Shown here: positions 48,277-57,881 of the stretch, in pieces | How positions within the stretch are numbered: the stretch's first letter is position 1 | How the letters are laid out: each line of letters begins with the position of its first letter | From: Nakamurella sp. A5-74 | Lineage (GTDB): Bacteria; Actinomycetota; Actinomycetes; Mycobacteriales; Nakamurellaceae | DNA: 64,000 bases | Assembly (NCBI RefSeq): GCF_040438885.1 | Contig: NZ_CP159218.1 | Coordinates: 3,100,001 to 3,164,000 of the forward strand | Direction of reading: 5' to 3' | Translations under genes and position numbers: made by a program | Notes under the pieces: generated by a model | Told to the model about the DNA's origin: nothing | Databases searched by the model: none | The model's input: the letters and a program-made list of their open reading frames with translations, nothing else

Positions 48277-48807
48277 TCAGTTGACCTCCGGGTGCACCGC
48301 CAGGAACATCGAGATCCGCGGTTGGTCGGTCGCCATCTGGTCCGCGGCGAACTCGTCGAACGTCTGCTGCAATCTCTCCCGCAGTTCAGCCAGCCGCTCC
48401 GGGCTCAGCTGCAGGCCCAACCGCGTGCACTCGACCGCGGATTCCGGAACGCCGGCCACCTCGTCCATGAAGGTCCTGAGCATCACGTTGTGGCGTTCGG
48501 GCGGGATTCCCGGCTGGGGGCCGAAGTCGAGCGCCCACGATCGACCGGTGGCGCGGTAGGGCAACTCGCGCGACCCTCGCGCCCCCCGTCGCGGGTCGCC
48601 GACCACCAGGAAACCGGTGTCGACCAGCGTCCGGACGTGATGCAGCACGGTCGCGGGATTGCGACCGAGCCGATCGGCGATCTGCCGATTGGTGAGTTCG
48701 GAGTAGCGGCACATCCGCAGGATCCGGAGCCGCACGACACTCGACAGGGCCCGTCGCTCGGCCTCGGTCGCGACCGGACGAACGTTCCCGGAATCGTCGA
48801 GGGACAT
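48277..48807 (-). CDS. ArsR-type winged-helix regulator
   Basis: 176 residues with an N-terminal winged helix (RLRILRMC, then ELTNRQIADRLGRNPATVLHH at 38-58). The C-terminal part is helical (LSPERLAELRERLQQTFDEF) and resembles regulators that bind an organic ligand; no metal-binding CxC motif is seen. Divergent from an MFS transporter with a palindrome between them, so it probably controls that pump. Confidence 0.85.
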   Translation of the reverse strand: MSLDDSGNVRPVATEAERRALSSVVRLRILRMCRYSELTNRQIADRLGRNPATVLHHVRTLVDTGFLVVGDPRRGARGSRELPYRATGRSWALDFGPQPGIPPERHNVMLRTFMDEVAGVPESAVECTRLGLQLSPERLAELRERLQQTFDEFAADQMATDQPRISMFLAVHPEVN

Positions 48808-48878
48808 GGGGCCAGCGTAGAAGATCCCTCTCCCGGCGCCACCGACCCGTGGCCGCACCGCGGACCGCGGATCATCAG

Positions 48879-48898
48879 TGATTGACTTTTCCCAATCA
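48879..48898. promoter_or_regulatory. Palindromic operator between ArsR and MFS genes
   Basis: TGATTG-N8-CAATCA, a perfect 6-bp inverted repeat, AT-rich in a GC-rich gap. It lies 72 bp from the regulator start and 19 bp before the chosen MFS start, as expected for a regulator site. Confidence 0.6.
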
Positions 48899-48916
48899 GT
48901 CGCTCAGGCTGACCCG

Positions 48917-50191
48917 GTGACGACACCCCCGGCCACCCGGAACCTGTGGCACCACGCAGATTTCAGACGGCTGTGGATCGGCGACACCGCGAGCCAACTG
49001 GGCGCAGCGCTCGGCGGTTTCGCGATCCCGTACCTGGCCGTGACCGCGCTCGGCGCGACCGAGTTCCAGATGGGCCTGCTCGGTACCCTGACCACCCTGG
49101 GGTTCCTGGTGGTCGGGCTGCCGTCCGGAGCGATCATCGATCGGTGGAACAAGCGCTCCGTCATGATCCTGGCCGACGTCGGCCGGTTCCTGTTGCTGGT
49201 GACACTGCCCATTGCCTGGTGGGCGGGGTGGCTGACCTTCGCACAGGTGGCGGCAGTCGCCACCGCGACCGGCATGCTGCAGGTCTTCTTCGACGTGTCG
49301 TACCAGAGCTACCTGCCCACCCTCGTGCACCGCGACCAGGTGGTCGAGGGCAACGCAAAACTCCAAGCCTCGCAATCGGTTTCGCAGGCCGTTGGTCCCG
49401 CGTTCGGCGGCTTCCTCATCAAGGTCGCCGGACCGATCGTGTCGATCGCGATCAACGCGGTCGGCTACCTGCTCTCGGCGCTGGCACTGCGCGCGATCGG
49501 GCATCGCGAGACTCCCCCGGCCAGGGAACACCGCCGTCGGCTGGTCACCGAGATCGCCGAGGGACTCAAGTTCGTCGTCGGACATCGCCTGCTGCGCAGG
49601 TTGATCGCCTGCACGGCGATCGGCAATCTGGCCGGTTCCATCGGAAACGTCCTGACGATCTACTACATGGTGCAGATCCTGCACCTGTCCGCGGTGACCA
49701 TCGGTTTCATCGAAGCAGCGATGGCGGTGGGCGGGTTGTGCGGGGCGCTGATCACCACCCGCCTCGCGAAGGCCATCGGCGAGGGGCTCACCATCATCGT
49801 CACCGCAGTCGTCTTCGTCGGCGCCCAGTTCTCCTGGGTGCTCGCCTCCGTGCTGCCGCCGATCCCGACGCTGGTGGTCGGCCTGTTCATCGCCGGCGTC
49901 GGGGTTGTTGCCTACAACATCGCCACCGTCAGCTTTCGGCAGCGTCTGTGCCCGCCGCCGCTGCTGGGTCGGATGAACGCTTCTGCTCGCTTCCTGGTCT
50001 GGGGCGGGATGCCCATCGGGTCGTTGATCGGCGGCATCCTGGGGCATCAGTTCGGCACATTGCCGACGCTGTGGGTGTCGGCCATCGCCGGTGTGCTGTC
50101 GCTGCTGCCGGTGCTCATCTCCCCGCTGTGGAACATCCGCATCCTGCCGTCCTACGAGGAGGACCCGGTGGCGGTGCAGCAGCTCAGCTGA
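48917..50191 (+). CDS. MFS transporter (drug-efflux or enterobactin-exporter type)
   Basis: 424 residues with about 12 helices and the MFS loop GAIIDRWNKRSVMILADVGR (loop 2-3, D-R-x-x-K-R). Relatives include the MFS_3 type (EntS-like). I chose GTG 48917, since the palindrome would lie in the coding region if the GTG at 48878 were used. Its 3' end overlaps dapF tail to tail by 8 bp. Substrate unknown. Confidence 0.87.
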   Translation: MTTPPATRNLWHHADFRRLWIGDTASQLGAALGGFAIPYLAVTALGATEFQMGLLGTLTTLGFLVVGLPSGAIIDRWNKRSVMILADVGRFLLLVTLPIAWWAGWLTFAQVAAVATATGMLQVFFDVSYQSYLPTLVHRDQVVEGNAKLQASQSVSQAVGPAFGGFLIKVAGPIVSIAINAVGYLLSALALRAIGHRETPPAREHRRRLVTEIAEGLKFVVGHRLLRRLIACTAIGNLAGSIGNVLTIYYMVQILHLSAVTIGFIEAAMAVGGLCGALITTRLAKAIGEGLTIIVTAVVFVGAQFSWVLASVLPPIPTLVVGLFIAGVGVVAYNIATVSFRQRLCPPPLLGRMNASARFLVWGGMPIGSLIGGILGHQFGTLPTLWVSAIAGVLSLLPVLISPLWNIRILPSYEEDPVAVQQLS

Positions 50192-50996
50192 GGATCGCCG
50201 GGTTGATCGTCCCGCTGTAGGACAGCACCGCCGGTCCGGTGAGAACTGCTGCCCCGTCGACGATCTCGACGACCACTCGACCGCCGGGAACCGTCACCTC
50301 CACAGATCCCGCACTGCGACCGTCGGCCGCCAACGCCACCGCGGCGGCCGCGACCGTACCCGTTCCGCAGGACCGGGTCTCCCCGGAACCGCGCTCGTAC
50401 ACCCGCATCGACGCCGCGTCCGGACCGACCCTGGCGATGAACTCGATGTTCACGCCCTCCGGGAACGCCTGCCGGTTGAAATCCGGCTGCACCGACAGGT
50501 CCAGCAGCGCCGGATCCTCGACCCAGCAGACCAGGTGCGGATTGCCGACATCCACTGCCGTGCCGACGATCTCGACCCCGGCCACGGTCACACTCGAGGA
50601 CATCCCGATGCTCACCGGCCCCATCCCGATGCTGACATCGCCGTCGGCTCCCAGCTCTGCCGAACGCGCGCCACCGCGGGTCTCGAAGTCGATCCGTCCC
50701 GGGACGGCCCACCCGGAATCGACCAGGAACCGGGCGAACACCCGGGCGCCGTTGCCGCACATCTCTGCGAGCGATCCGTCGGCGTTGCGGTAGTCCATGA
50801 AGAACCGCCCGTCAGCGCGACCGACGACGCGGATGACGCCGTCACCACCGGGGCCGGTGCGGCGTTCGCAGAGCAGCGCGGCCAGCTCAGCGGTCAGTGC
50901 GATGCGATCATCGCGGTCCGGGATCAGCACGAAATCGTTCTCGGTGCCGTGTCCCTTCACGAAAGGAAGTCCGGGGGGACCGGTCGGGGAGCTCAC
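50184..50996 (-). CDS. dapF: DapF, diaminopimelate epimerase
   Basis: Turns LL-DAP into meso-DAP for the wall and lysine. The two catalytic cysteines are C80 in EMCGNGAR and C210 in RSCGTG. Start GTG 50994-50996, 13 bp after miaA. 270 residues, complete. Provides the substrate for MurE of this window. Confidence 0.96.
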   Translation of the reverse strand: MSSPTGPPGLPFVKGHGTENDFVLIPDRDDRIALTAELAALLCERRTGPGGDGVIRVVGRADGRFFMDYRNADGSLAEMCGNGARVFARFLVDSGWAVPGRIDFETRGGARSAELGADGDVSIGMGPVSIGMSSSVTVAGVEIVGTAVDVGNPHLVCWVEDPALLDLSVQPDFNRQAFPEGVNIEFIARVGPDAASMRVYERGSGETRSCGTGTVAAAAVALAADGRSAGSVEVTVPGGRVVVEIVDGAAVLTGPAVLSYSGTINPAILS

Positions 50997-51009
50997 ACCG
51001 CCAGACTAG

Positions 51010-51912
51010 TCAGCCGGTCACCGCGGCCACCGCGGCCACCGCCAGGTCGGGGCGGGCGCCGTCCAGGTCGATCCGGCGACCGTCCCGACGGAACCAGGAA
51101 CGCTGCCGGCGGACGAACCGACGGGTGGCGGAGATCGTCCGCTGCACGGCGTCCTCCAGCGAGCAGAGCCCGTCCAGGGCCTCGATCAACGGTGCGTAGC
51201 CCAGCGCCCTGGACGCGGTGACACCCTCCCGCAGGCCGGCACCGAGCAGTTGCTCCACCTCGCCCGAGAAGCCGTCGTCCATCATCCGGTGCACCCGGAG
51301 CGCCAGCCGCTCGTCCAGGGTGTCCGGCTCCAGATCGAGGGTGAGCAGCACGGCACCGTAGCGGGCGGCACCGGAAACCGGCATGGTCGCGCTGAACGGC
51401 GCCCCGGTGAGCGCGACGACCTCGAGCGCACGGACGATGCGGCGGCCGTTCGAGGACAGGATGTGCTGTGCGGCAACAGGATCCACTCGATCGAGCTCGG
51501 CGTGCAAGGTCTCTGGACCCTCGGCTTCCAGTCGCTGCAGATAGTGCTCGCGCAGTTGCGGATCCGTCCCGGGGAAGGCGATCTCGTCGATCACCGACTG
51601 GATGTACAGCCCCGATCCGCCGACCAGCACGGGTGTACGGCCCGCGGCGATCAGCTGCTCGATGACCGCCCTGGCCTCCCGCTGGTAGGCCGCGACGCTC
51701 GCCCGCTCGGTCACGTCCAGCACGTCCAGCAGGTGGTGCGGAACCCCCCGACGCTGGTCGGGCGGGAGCTTGGCGGTGCCGATGTCCATTCCCCGGTAGA
51801 GCTGCATCGAGTCGGCGTTGACGACCTCGCCGTCCAGCCGCAGCGCCAGCTCTACAGCGAGATCGGACTTGCCGGTTCCGGTGGGTCCGGCGACGACGAC
51901 CAGCCGGCTCAT
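51010..51912 (-). CDS. miaA: MiaA, tRNA dimethylallyltransferase
   Basis: Adds a dimethylallyl group to A37 of tRNAs reading U-starting codons. P-loop GPTGTGKS is at 9-16, then DSMQLYRGMDIGTAK and the RRIVRALEV motif. ATG 51910-51912 overlaps the upstream gene's stop as ATGA; an ATG at 51924 is possible. 300 residues. miaB, the next enzyme of the same modification, is at 55-57 kb. Confidence 0.95.
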   Translation of the reverse strand: MSRLVVVAGPTGTGKSDLAVELALRLDGEVVNADSMQLYRGMDIGTAKLPPDQRRGVPHHLLDVLDVTERASVAAYQREARAVIEQLIAAGRTPVLVGGSGLYIQSVIDEIAFPGTDPQLREHYLQRLEAEGPETLHAELDRVDPVAAQHILSSNGRRIVRALEVVALTGAPFSATMPVSGAARYGAVLLTLDLEPDTLDERLALRVHRMMDDGFSGEVEQLLGAGLREGVTASRALGYAPLIEALDGLCSLEDAVQRTISATRRFVRRQRSWFRRDGRRIDLDGARPDLAVAAVAAVTG

Positions 51913-52628
51913 CGGCGTCCCCATCGCAGGATGTGGTGGCCGACGCCGTAGGGCATGACGAGGTCATGGGCGGAGACGTCCCAGCCGCCTGTGGATCCGG
52001 CAAGCGCGGTCAGTACCGCGGGCAGCACGGTCGGCAGGGTCGCCCCCAGGTCGGCCGCGAGCTGGGGGGACCCGGCTGTGGATCCGAGCCACTGCCGGGT
52101 CGCGGCCGGTCCACCGGTCAACGCCGCGTGCAGGGCCGCGTCGTAACCAGCTGCGCGCTCGTCGGGACCGCCGGGTGCTGGCTCGCCGTGGGCCGTGGAT
52201 CCGTCCGCCGCGACGAGCAGTGCGCTCCCGTCATCGTCCCTGTCCAGCTCGGCAAGTCCGTCGGTCACCGATGCGCGGTCGGCAGAATCCGCGTCACCCG
52301 GGAGGTCGCCGGGAGCCGACGGTGCGAGCGCTCCGGCGTCGAGCGGGACCACTCCCAGCAGGGCCCGGGCGACGAAGTGGCAGCCCGGGAAGCCGGCAAC
52401 ACAAGCCCCCCCGCGGTACGGATCGGTGCCCAGGTCCATGGGCAGGACCCGGTCCCACCGCGACCGACCGGTAGCGCTCACCCCCAACGCCGACCAGCGC
52501 GACACGTGCGTGGTGTCGATCAGCGCGCCGACGGATCGACGCAGCGCGCTCTGCTCGGCCAGCAACAACGGGGCCACCGACGGGATCAGCCACGGCGCGG
52601 CCGGGACGAAGAGGACGGCCGTGATCAC
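51909..52628 (-). CDS. Conserved hypothetical, possibly LigB-fold
   Basis: 239 residues, GTG start, coupled to miaA. It begins TAVLFVPAAPWLIPSVAP and has a region rich in Ala/Gly/Asp. I see some likeness to class III extradiol-dioxygenase-like hypothetical proteins located upstream of miaA in other actinobacteria, but the catalytic histidines are not clear. Function unknown. Co-occurrence with miaA is the only functional hint. Confidence 0.7.
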   Translation of the reverse strand: MITAVLFVPAAPWLIPSVAPLLLAEQSALRRSVGALIDTTHVSRWSALGVSATGRSRWDRVLPMDLGTDPYRGGACVAGFPGCHFVARALLGVVPLDAGALAPSAPGDLPGDADSADRASVTDGLAELDRDDDGSALLVAADGSTAHGEPAPGGPDERAAGYDAALHAALTGGPAATRQWLGSTAGSPQLAADLGATLPTVLPAVLTALAGSTGGWDVSAHDLVMPYGVGHHILRWGRR

Positions 52629-52794
52629 GCGCGCAGCCTAACCGCCGGACCGGTGCCGGACAGGGCCGCACTCGCCACCCAGGACGTCACCAGGCAGACT
52701 GGTCCTGCCGTCGACCTGGTCGACCGCACACGACCGGGGCGCTCGAGGTGCCCGGGGACTCCAGTCCCCCACGACGCAGGAGGGCATCACCGTC

Positions 52795-54627
52795 ATGACC
52801 GAACCGACCGCCACCCCCGACGCAGCAGAACCCACTCCGGACTCGGCGAGCGGATCGCCGTCCGCAGAACCGACGGTCGACGCCACCTCGTCCGAGTCCG
52901 GATCTGCTGACACCCACGTGAGTGCTGCGGACGCCCAGGTCGAACCGGTCGACGCCGTCGACGCGGTCCCGGCGGCAGCCGCAGCCCCCTCGGACGAGCC
53001 CGCGCCTGCGGCAGCCGAACCCGCAACTCCGGCCGAGCCCGAGCCTGCGGCAGCCGAACCCGCCACTCCGGCCGAGCCCGAGCCTGCGGCAGCCGAACCC
53101 GAGCCCGCAGCAACCGAGCCCGCACCCGAGCCCGCAGCCACGGAGCCGGCCACCCCTCCCGCGCCCGCAACAACCGAGGCGGCACCCGAGGCGGCACCCG
53201 AGGCGGCACCCGAACCCGCAGAGACCGAGCCGGCACCCGAGCCTGCGGCCGCCGAACCCGCAGAGACGCCGACCCCGGCGCCGGCGGACCGCCCCTCCGT
53301 GAAGCCGGGGTCCCCGGGAGGACGCCCCCGCTCGGGCAAGCCGTCCCGTCCGGGGCGACCGGGTGCACCCGGTGGCCGGCCCTCCGCTGCTGCCGTGGTC
53401 GAACCCCTCATCACCCCGACCGACCCGCACGAGTGGGGCCGCATCGACGACCAGGGAGTGGTTTTCGTGCGGACTGCGGACGCCGAGCGTCAGGTGGGTA
53501 TCTGGCAAGCGGGTGACGCCGAGGCCGGCCTGGCCCACTACGCCCGCCGCTTCGATGACTTCTCCACCGAGATCGCCGTGCTCGAGGCCCGGCTCGCCTC
53601 CGGCTCCGGCGACGCCAAGGCCACCCGCCAGCAGGCGCTGCAGCTCCGCGAACAGGTCGGCGAGCTCGCCGCGGTCGGCGATCTGGACTCCGCCGCCGCC
53701 CGCCTCGAGGTCGTGATCGGGGCTGCCGAGCAGGCGGTCGCCGGAGCCTCGCAGGCGAGGGCCGAAGCGCGTACCCGCTCGATCGCCGCCAAGGAGGCCC
53801 TCTGCGTCGAGGCCGAGGAACTTGCCACCTCCACCCAGTGGAAGACGGCAGGCGATCGGTTCAAGACGATCGTCGACGACTGGCGGAAGATCACCGGCAT
53901 CGACCGCAAGACCGACGACACCCTGTGGAAGCGGTTCGCCAAGGCGCGGGACACCTTCTCGCGTCACCGGGGTGCACACTTCGCCGAGCTGGACAAGCAG
54001 CGTGGCGCGGCGAAGTCCGTCAAGGAGACGCTGATCAAGCGTGCCGAGGAGCTCTCCAGCTCCACCGAGTGGGGTGACACCGCTGCGGCCTACCGCGACC
54101 TGATGGACGACTGGAAGGCCGCCGGCCGTGCTCCGCGTGAGGTGGAGGATGCCCTCTGGGGACGGTTCCGTGCCGCCCAGGAAGCATTCTTCGCGCGTCG
54201 CAACCAGGTCTTCTCCGAGCGCGACGCCGAGTTCGAGGGCAACGCGGCGATCAAGGAACAGCTCCTGCAGGAAGCCACCCCGATCGATCCGGTGGCCGAT
54301 CTGGACGCTGCGAAAGCAAAGCTGCGCTCGATCCAGGAACGTTGGGAGGCGGCCGGCAAGGTGCCGCGCGAACGGATCCGGGAACTCGACGGCAAGTTGC
54401 GCGCCATCGAAGACAGGGTGAAGGCCGCGGAGGACGCGCACTGGCGACGGACGGATCCGGAGACCTTGGCTCGGGTCGCCCAGTTCCGTGACCGGGTCGA
54501 GCAGTACCGCGGCCAGGCGGGGAAGGCCCGCGCTGCCGGCAACGAGCGCAAGGCCAAGGAGGCCGAGGCGCAGGCCGCGCAGTGGGAGCAGTGGCTCGCC
54601 ACCGCCGAGAACGCCGCGGAGAGCTGA
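52795..54627 (+). CDS. DUF349 protein with Ala/Pro/Glu-rich N-terminus
   Basis: 610 residues. Residues 1-200 are disordered, mainly AEPA/EPAAAEP repeats, then a basic PGGRPRSGKPSRPGRPG patch. The remaining 400 are helical DUF349 repeats, each with a W-x2-A/T-G-R/K-type core (QWKTAGDRFKTIVDDWRKI, EWGDTAAAYRDLMDDWKAAG, RWEAAGKVPRERI). The family is cytoplasmic and of unknown role. ATG with AGGAGGG upstream. Between it and the upstream gene are 166 bp with a small GGGGACT/AGTCCCC hairpin (52754-52769). Confidence 0.88.
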   Translation: MTEPTATPDAAEPTPDSASGSPSAEPTVDATSSESGSADTHVSAADAQVEPVDAVDAVPAAAAAPSDEPAPAAAEPATPAEPEPAAAEPATPAEPEPAAAEPEPAATEPAPEPAATEPATPPAPATTEAAPEAAPEAAPEPAETEPAPEPAAAEPAETPTPAPADRPSVKPGSPGGRPRSGKPSRPGRPGAPGGRPSAAAVVEPLITPTDPHEWGRIDDQGVVFVRTADAERQVGIWQAGDAEAGLAHYARRFDDFSTEIAVLEARLASGSGDAKATRQQALQLREQVGELAAVGDLDSAAARLEVVIGAAEQAVAGASQARAEARTRSIAAKEALCVEAEELATSTQWKTAGDRFKTIVDDWRKITGIDRKTDDTLWKRFAKARDTFSRHRGAHFAELDKQRGAAKSVKETLIKRAEELSSSTEWGDTAAAYRDLMDDWKAAGRAPREVEDALWGRFRAAQEAFFARRNQVFSERDAEFEGNAAIKEQLLQEATPIDPVADLDAAKAKLRSIQERWEAAGKVPRERIRELDGKLRAIEDRVKAAEDAHWRRTDPETLARVAQFRDRVEQYRGQAGKARAAGNERKAKEAEAQAAQWEQWLATAENAAES

Positions 54628-54645
54628 GCGCGTCGACCGGTCCGC

Positions 54646-55155
54646 TCAGGGCCGGTCGGGCGTCAGCTCGATCGTCAGGAACGCGCTGTGCGGGTCGTCG
54701 GCGTATTCCCCGAACGGCCCGCACGGGGTGAACCCGAGTCGTTCGTACAGCCTGCGGGCGGGGGCGAAGTAGTCCTGGGTGCCGGTCTCCAGGCTCACCC
54801 GGCAGATGCCGGCCTCCCTCGCTGTCGCCAGCAACCGTCGCACGACGTCCTGTGCGACCCCTGACCCGCGAGCGGCCGCCCGAGTGCGCATCGACTTGAT
54901 CTCAGCGAGCTCCGCCGAGAGTTGCTTGAGGGCTCCGATCCCGAGCAACTCGCCGTTCCTGCGCGCGGACAGGAACGTGATCGCGGGATGGACGAGGGCA
55001 TCAGGGTCCAGTGCGTGCACGCTCTCCGCCGGGGAGGTGGCGAACATGTCCTGCAGGTGCTCGGTGAGTAGGTCCAGCACGTCAGGTCGGCGCGGGTCGT
55101 CGACCCGGATGTCCACCGCCGCAACGGATTCCGGGCCCGGCTGGAGCTCAGCCAC
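54646..55155 (-). CDS. GNAT family N-acetyltransferase
   Basis: 169 residues. [19 protein letters not shown] (acetyl-CoA loop) and the C-terminal [18 protein letters not shown] are those of the PanZ/YjaB-like GNAT group; GEY-x-x-DP-x-SAFL is typical. Substrate not known. The ATG overlaps the miaB stop by 8 nt, so the two are likely coupled. Confidence 0.9.
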   Translation of the reverse strand: MAELQPGPESVAAVDIRVDDPRRPDVLDLLTEHLQDMFATSPAESVHALDPDALVHPAITFLSARRNGELLGIGALKQLSAELAEIKSMRTRAAARGSGVAQDVVRRLLATAREAGICRVSLETGTQDYFAPARRLYERLGFTPCGPFGEYADDPHSAFLTIELTPDRP

Positions 55156-56701
55156 AGCCGTGGGCGGTCGGCTGGGGCGGTGACTGCGGACGACCCAACC
55201 CCGGCATGCCCAGTCCCACCCCTGGGGTGGTGGGTCGCTCCCCCGCCTCGGACTTGTCGCCGGCCCGGGTGCGGCGATGGGTCAGCAGGTCGCCGTCGGC
55301 GATCAGGTGGTGCGGCGCCGCAGCGGTCACCACCGAGGTGACGACGTCCCCCGGACGGATCTGCCGGTCGATACGTGGGCCGGTGGGCGTGAAGTGCACC
55401 AGCCGTCCGTCGCGAGCTCGGCCGGACATCCGCGCAGTGGCGGTGTCCTTGCGTCCTTCACCGGCGGCGACGAGCAGCTCGACCTGGCGTCCGATGATCT
55501 CGCGATTCCCGGCCCAAGCAGACTCCTCGACCACGGCGGTCAGCCGCTGGTACCGGTCCTTGACCACCTCCGGCGGGACCTGGTCCGGAAGCGTGGCTGC
55601 GGGCGTGCCGGGTCGCGGCGAGTACTGGAAGGTGAACGCGGCGGAGAACCGGGCGTCCCGGACCACGTCGAGGGTCTGCTGGAAGTCGTCCTCCGTCTCC
55701 CCGGGGAACCCGACGATGATGTCGGTGGTGATCGCCGCGTCCGGCATCATCGCCCGCACGTCCGCGAGGATCCCTGCGTACTTGGCCGTGCGGTAGGAGC
55801 GGCGCATGTGCTTCAGGATGCGGTCGGACCCGGACTGCAACGGCATGTGCAGCTGGTGGCAGACGTTGGGTGTCTGCGCCATCGCCTCGATCACGTCGGT
55901 GGTGAAGTCCTTGGGATGTGGCGAGGTGAACCGGACCCGCTCCAGACCGTCGATCTCGCCGCAGGCCCGCAGCAGCTTGCCGAACGCCTGCCGGTCGCCG
56001 AACTCGACGCCGTAGGAGTTGACGTTCTGCCCGAGCAGCGTCACCTCCAGCACACCTTCGGCGGCCAGCATCTGCACCTCTGCCAGCACGTCACCAGGAC
56101 GCCGATCCGATTCCTTGCCGCGCAGCGACGGGACGATGCAGAAAGTGCAGGTGTTGTTGCAGCCCACCGAGATCGACACCCAGCCGGCGTACGTCGAATC
56201 GCGCTTGGCCGGCAGCGAGGACGGGAACACCTCGAGCTGCTCGAGGATCTCGACCTGCGCGACCGCGTTGTGCCGGGCGCGCTCCAGCAGCGTCGGCAAC
56301 GATCCGACGTTGTGGGTGCCGAACACGACGTCGACCCAGGGCGCGCGTCGGACGATCTCGGTGCGGTCCTTCTGCGCGAGGCAACCACCGACCGCGATCT
56401 GCATGTCGGGGTTGTCGGCCTTCGCCGGCGCCAGCTGGCCGAGGTTTCCGTAGAGCTTGTTGTCGGCGTTCTCGCGGACCGCGCAGGTGTTGAACACCAC
56501 CACGTCCGCCGTACCGACCCCGGTCGCGGCGACGTAGCCCGCCGCCTCCAGCAGCCCAGCGAGCCGCTCGGAGTCGTGCACGTTCATCTGACAGCCGTAG
56601 GTCCGCACCTGGTAGGTGCGTGGGAGGCCGTCCGGACGGAGCGCGGCGGCAGCCGCACCCGCGACGGGCGCGGCGATCAGGGGGTTGTCGAGCACACTCA
56701 C
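55148..56701 (-). CDS. miaB: MiaB, tRNA-2-methylthio-N6-dimethylallyladenosine synthase
   Basis: Radical-SAM methylthiotransferase acting on i6A37 tRNA. MTTase cysteines C37 (YGCQMN), C73 (NTCAVREN) and C107 (GGCLAQ) hold one cluster; C181-x3-C185-x2-C188 holds the SAM cluster. A TRAM domain closes the fold, and the last 40 residues form a Pro/Gly-rich tail. Start is GTG 56701 or GTG 56695; the frame is open upstream without similarity. The 285 bp to gluA hold divergent promoters only; nothing specific is seen. Confidence 0.95.
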   Translation of the reverse strand: MSVLDNPLIAAPVAGAAAAALRPDGLPRTYQVRTYGCQMNVHDSERLAGLLEAAGYVAATGVGTADVVVFNTCAVRENADNKLYGNLGQLAPAKADNPDMQIAVGGCLAQKDRTEIVRRAPWVDVVFGTHNVGSLPTLLERARHNAVAQVEILEQLEVFPSSLPAKRDSTYAGWVSISVGCNNTCTFCIVPSLRGKESDRRPGDVLAEVQMLAAEGVLEVTLLGQNVNSYGVEFGDRQAFGKLLRACGEIDGLERVRFTSPHPKDFTTDVIEAMAQTPNVCHQLHMPLQSGSDRILKHMRRSYRTAKYAGILADVRAMMPDAAITTDIIVGFPGETEDDFQQTLDVVRDARFSAAFTFQYSPRPGTPAATLPDQVPPEVVKDRYQRLTAVVEESAWAGNREIIGRQVELLVAAGEGRKDTATARMSGRARDGRLVHFTPTGPRIDRQIRPGDVVTSVVTAAAPHHLIADGDLLTHRRTRAGDKSEAGERPTTPGVGLGMPGLGRPQSPPQPTAHGCG

Positions 56702-56986
56702 GACGATCAGCGTACGTCCGGCGCGGGGGTGCGCCCGAACACCGGCACGCGGCGAGCACGCTCGATCCGGCCGTCGACCGGACACCACGTCGGACGCCCT
56801 CGCCAGGCCCGCCGAAGAGTGCTGTCCCGAGGCAATCGAAGCAGGTCGGCGGCGCGGATTCCGGCTCCGGACCGCATAAAGATCAGGTAACCGATCGGTA
56901 CTCAACTGCGGACAGTGAGCGTTCCGTGTGAAAGTGTTGCTCAACCGCGGAAACTGCGGGGACATTCGCGCAGGACGAAAGGGCCC

Positions 56987-57766
56987 GTGTTGACCGAGCT
57001 GAGCAAGGACACCGCCGCGGGATCGACCGGTACACCGATGGTCGGGATGTACGCGGTCGAGAAGCACTTCGGTGATCTCCACGTGCTCAAGACGATCGAG
57101 CTGACGGTGCCTGCCGGGCAGGTCGTCGTGGTGCTGGGTCCGTCCGGATCGGGTAAGTCGACGTTGTGCCGGACCATCAACCGGTTGGAGCCGATCGACT
57201 CGGGACGGATCGAGATCGACGGCGCGGAACTGCCGGCCGAGGGCAAGGCGTTGGCGCAGCTGCGCTCCGAGGTCGGCATGGTGTTCCAGTCGTTCAACCT
57301 CTTTGCCCACAAGACGATCCTCGAGAACGTCATGCTCGGTCCGATCAAGGTCCGCAAGTTGGACAAGGGCAAGGCCAGGGAGCTGGCGATGTCGCTGTTG
57401 CAGCGCGTCGGGATCTCCGAGCAGGCGAACAAGCTGCCCGCCCAGCTCTCCGGCGGTCAGCAACAGCGGGTTGCGATCGCACGCGCACTGGCCATGCAGC
57501 CCAAGGTGATGCTCTTCGACGAGCCCACCTCCGCGCTCGATCCGGAGATGGTGCAGGAGGTCCTCGACGTCATGACGTCGCTGGCCAAGGAGGGGATGAC
57601 GATGCTCGTCGTCACGCACGAGATGGGCTTCGCCCGCCGCGCCGCCGACCGGGTGCTCTTCATGGCCGACGGCGAGATCGTCGAGGACTCGGTTCCCGAC
57701 GAGTTCTTCACGGCCCCGAAGTCGGGTCGCGCCAAGGACTTCCTCGGCAAGATCCTCACCCACTGA
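56987..57766 (+). CDS. gluA: GluA-type amino-acid ABC transporter ATPase
   Basis: ATPase of a polar amino-acid (glutamate/glutamine type) importer. Walker [10 protein letters not shown] at 51-59, Q-loop Q101, signature LSGGQ at 154-158, Walker B LFDEP, H-loop H211. GTG 56987 has AAAGGG upstream; TTG 56990 is also possible. 259 residues. First gene of gluABCD, placed between miaB and recX as in Streptomyces. Confidence 0.94.
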   Translation: MLTELSKDTAAGSTGTPMVGMYAVEKHFGDLHVLKTIELTVPAGQVVVVLGPSGSGKSTLCRTINRLEPIDSGRIEIDGAELPAEGKALAQLRSEVGMVFQSFNLFAHKTILENVMLGPIKVRKLDKGKARELAMSLLQRVGISEQANKLPAQLSGGQQQRVAIARALAMQPKVMLFDEPTSALDPEMVQEVLDVMTSLAKEGMTMLVVTHEMGFARRAADRVLFMADGEIVEDSVPDEFFTAPKSGRAKDFLGKILTH

Positions 57767-57881
57767 ACGGAACCCGTACGACCGTCGCCCGCACAGCAGC
57801 CTCGTTCGGGTGGCCCAGATGTCTCGGACCGGGACCGACCCGGTACCGCCATCCCATCAGGAATGACGGAAGGAATCATCC

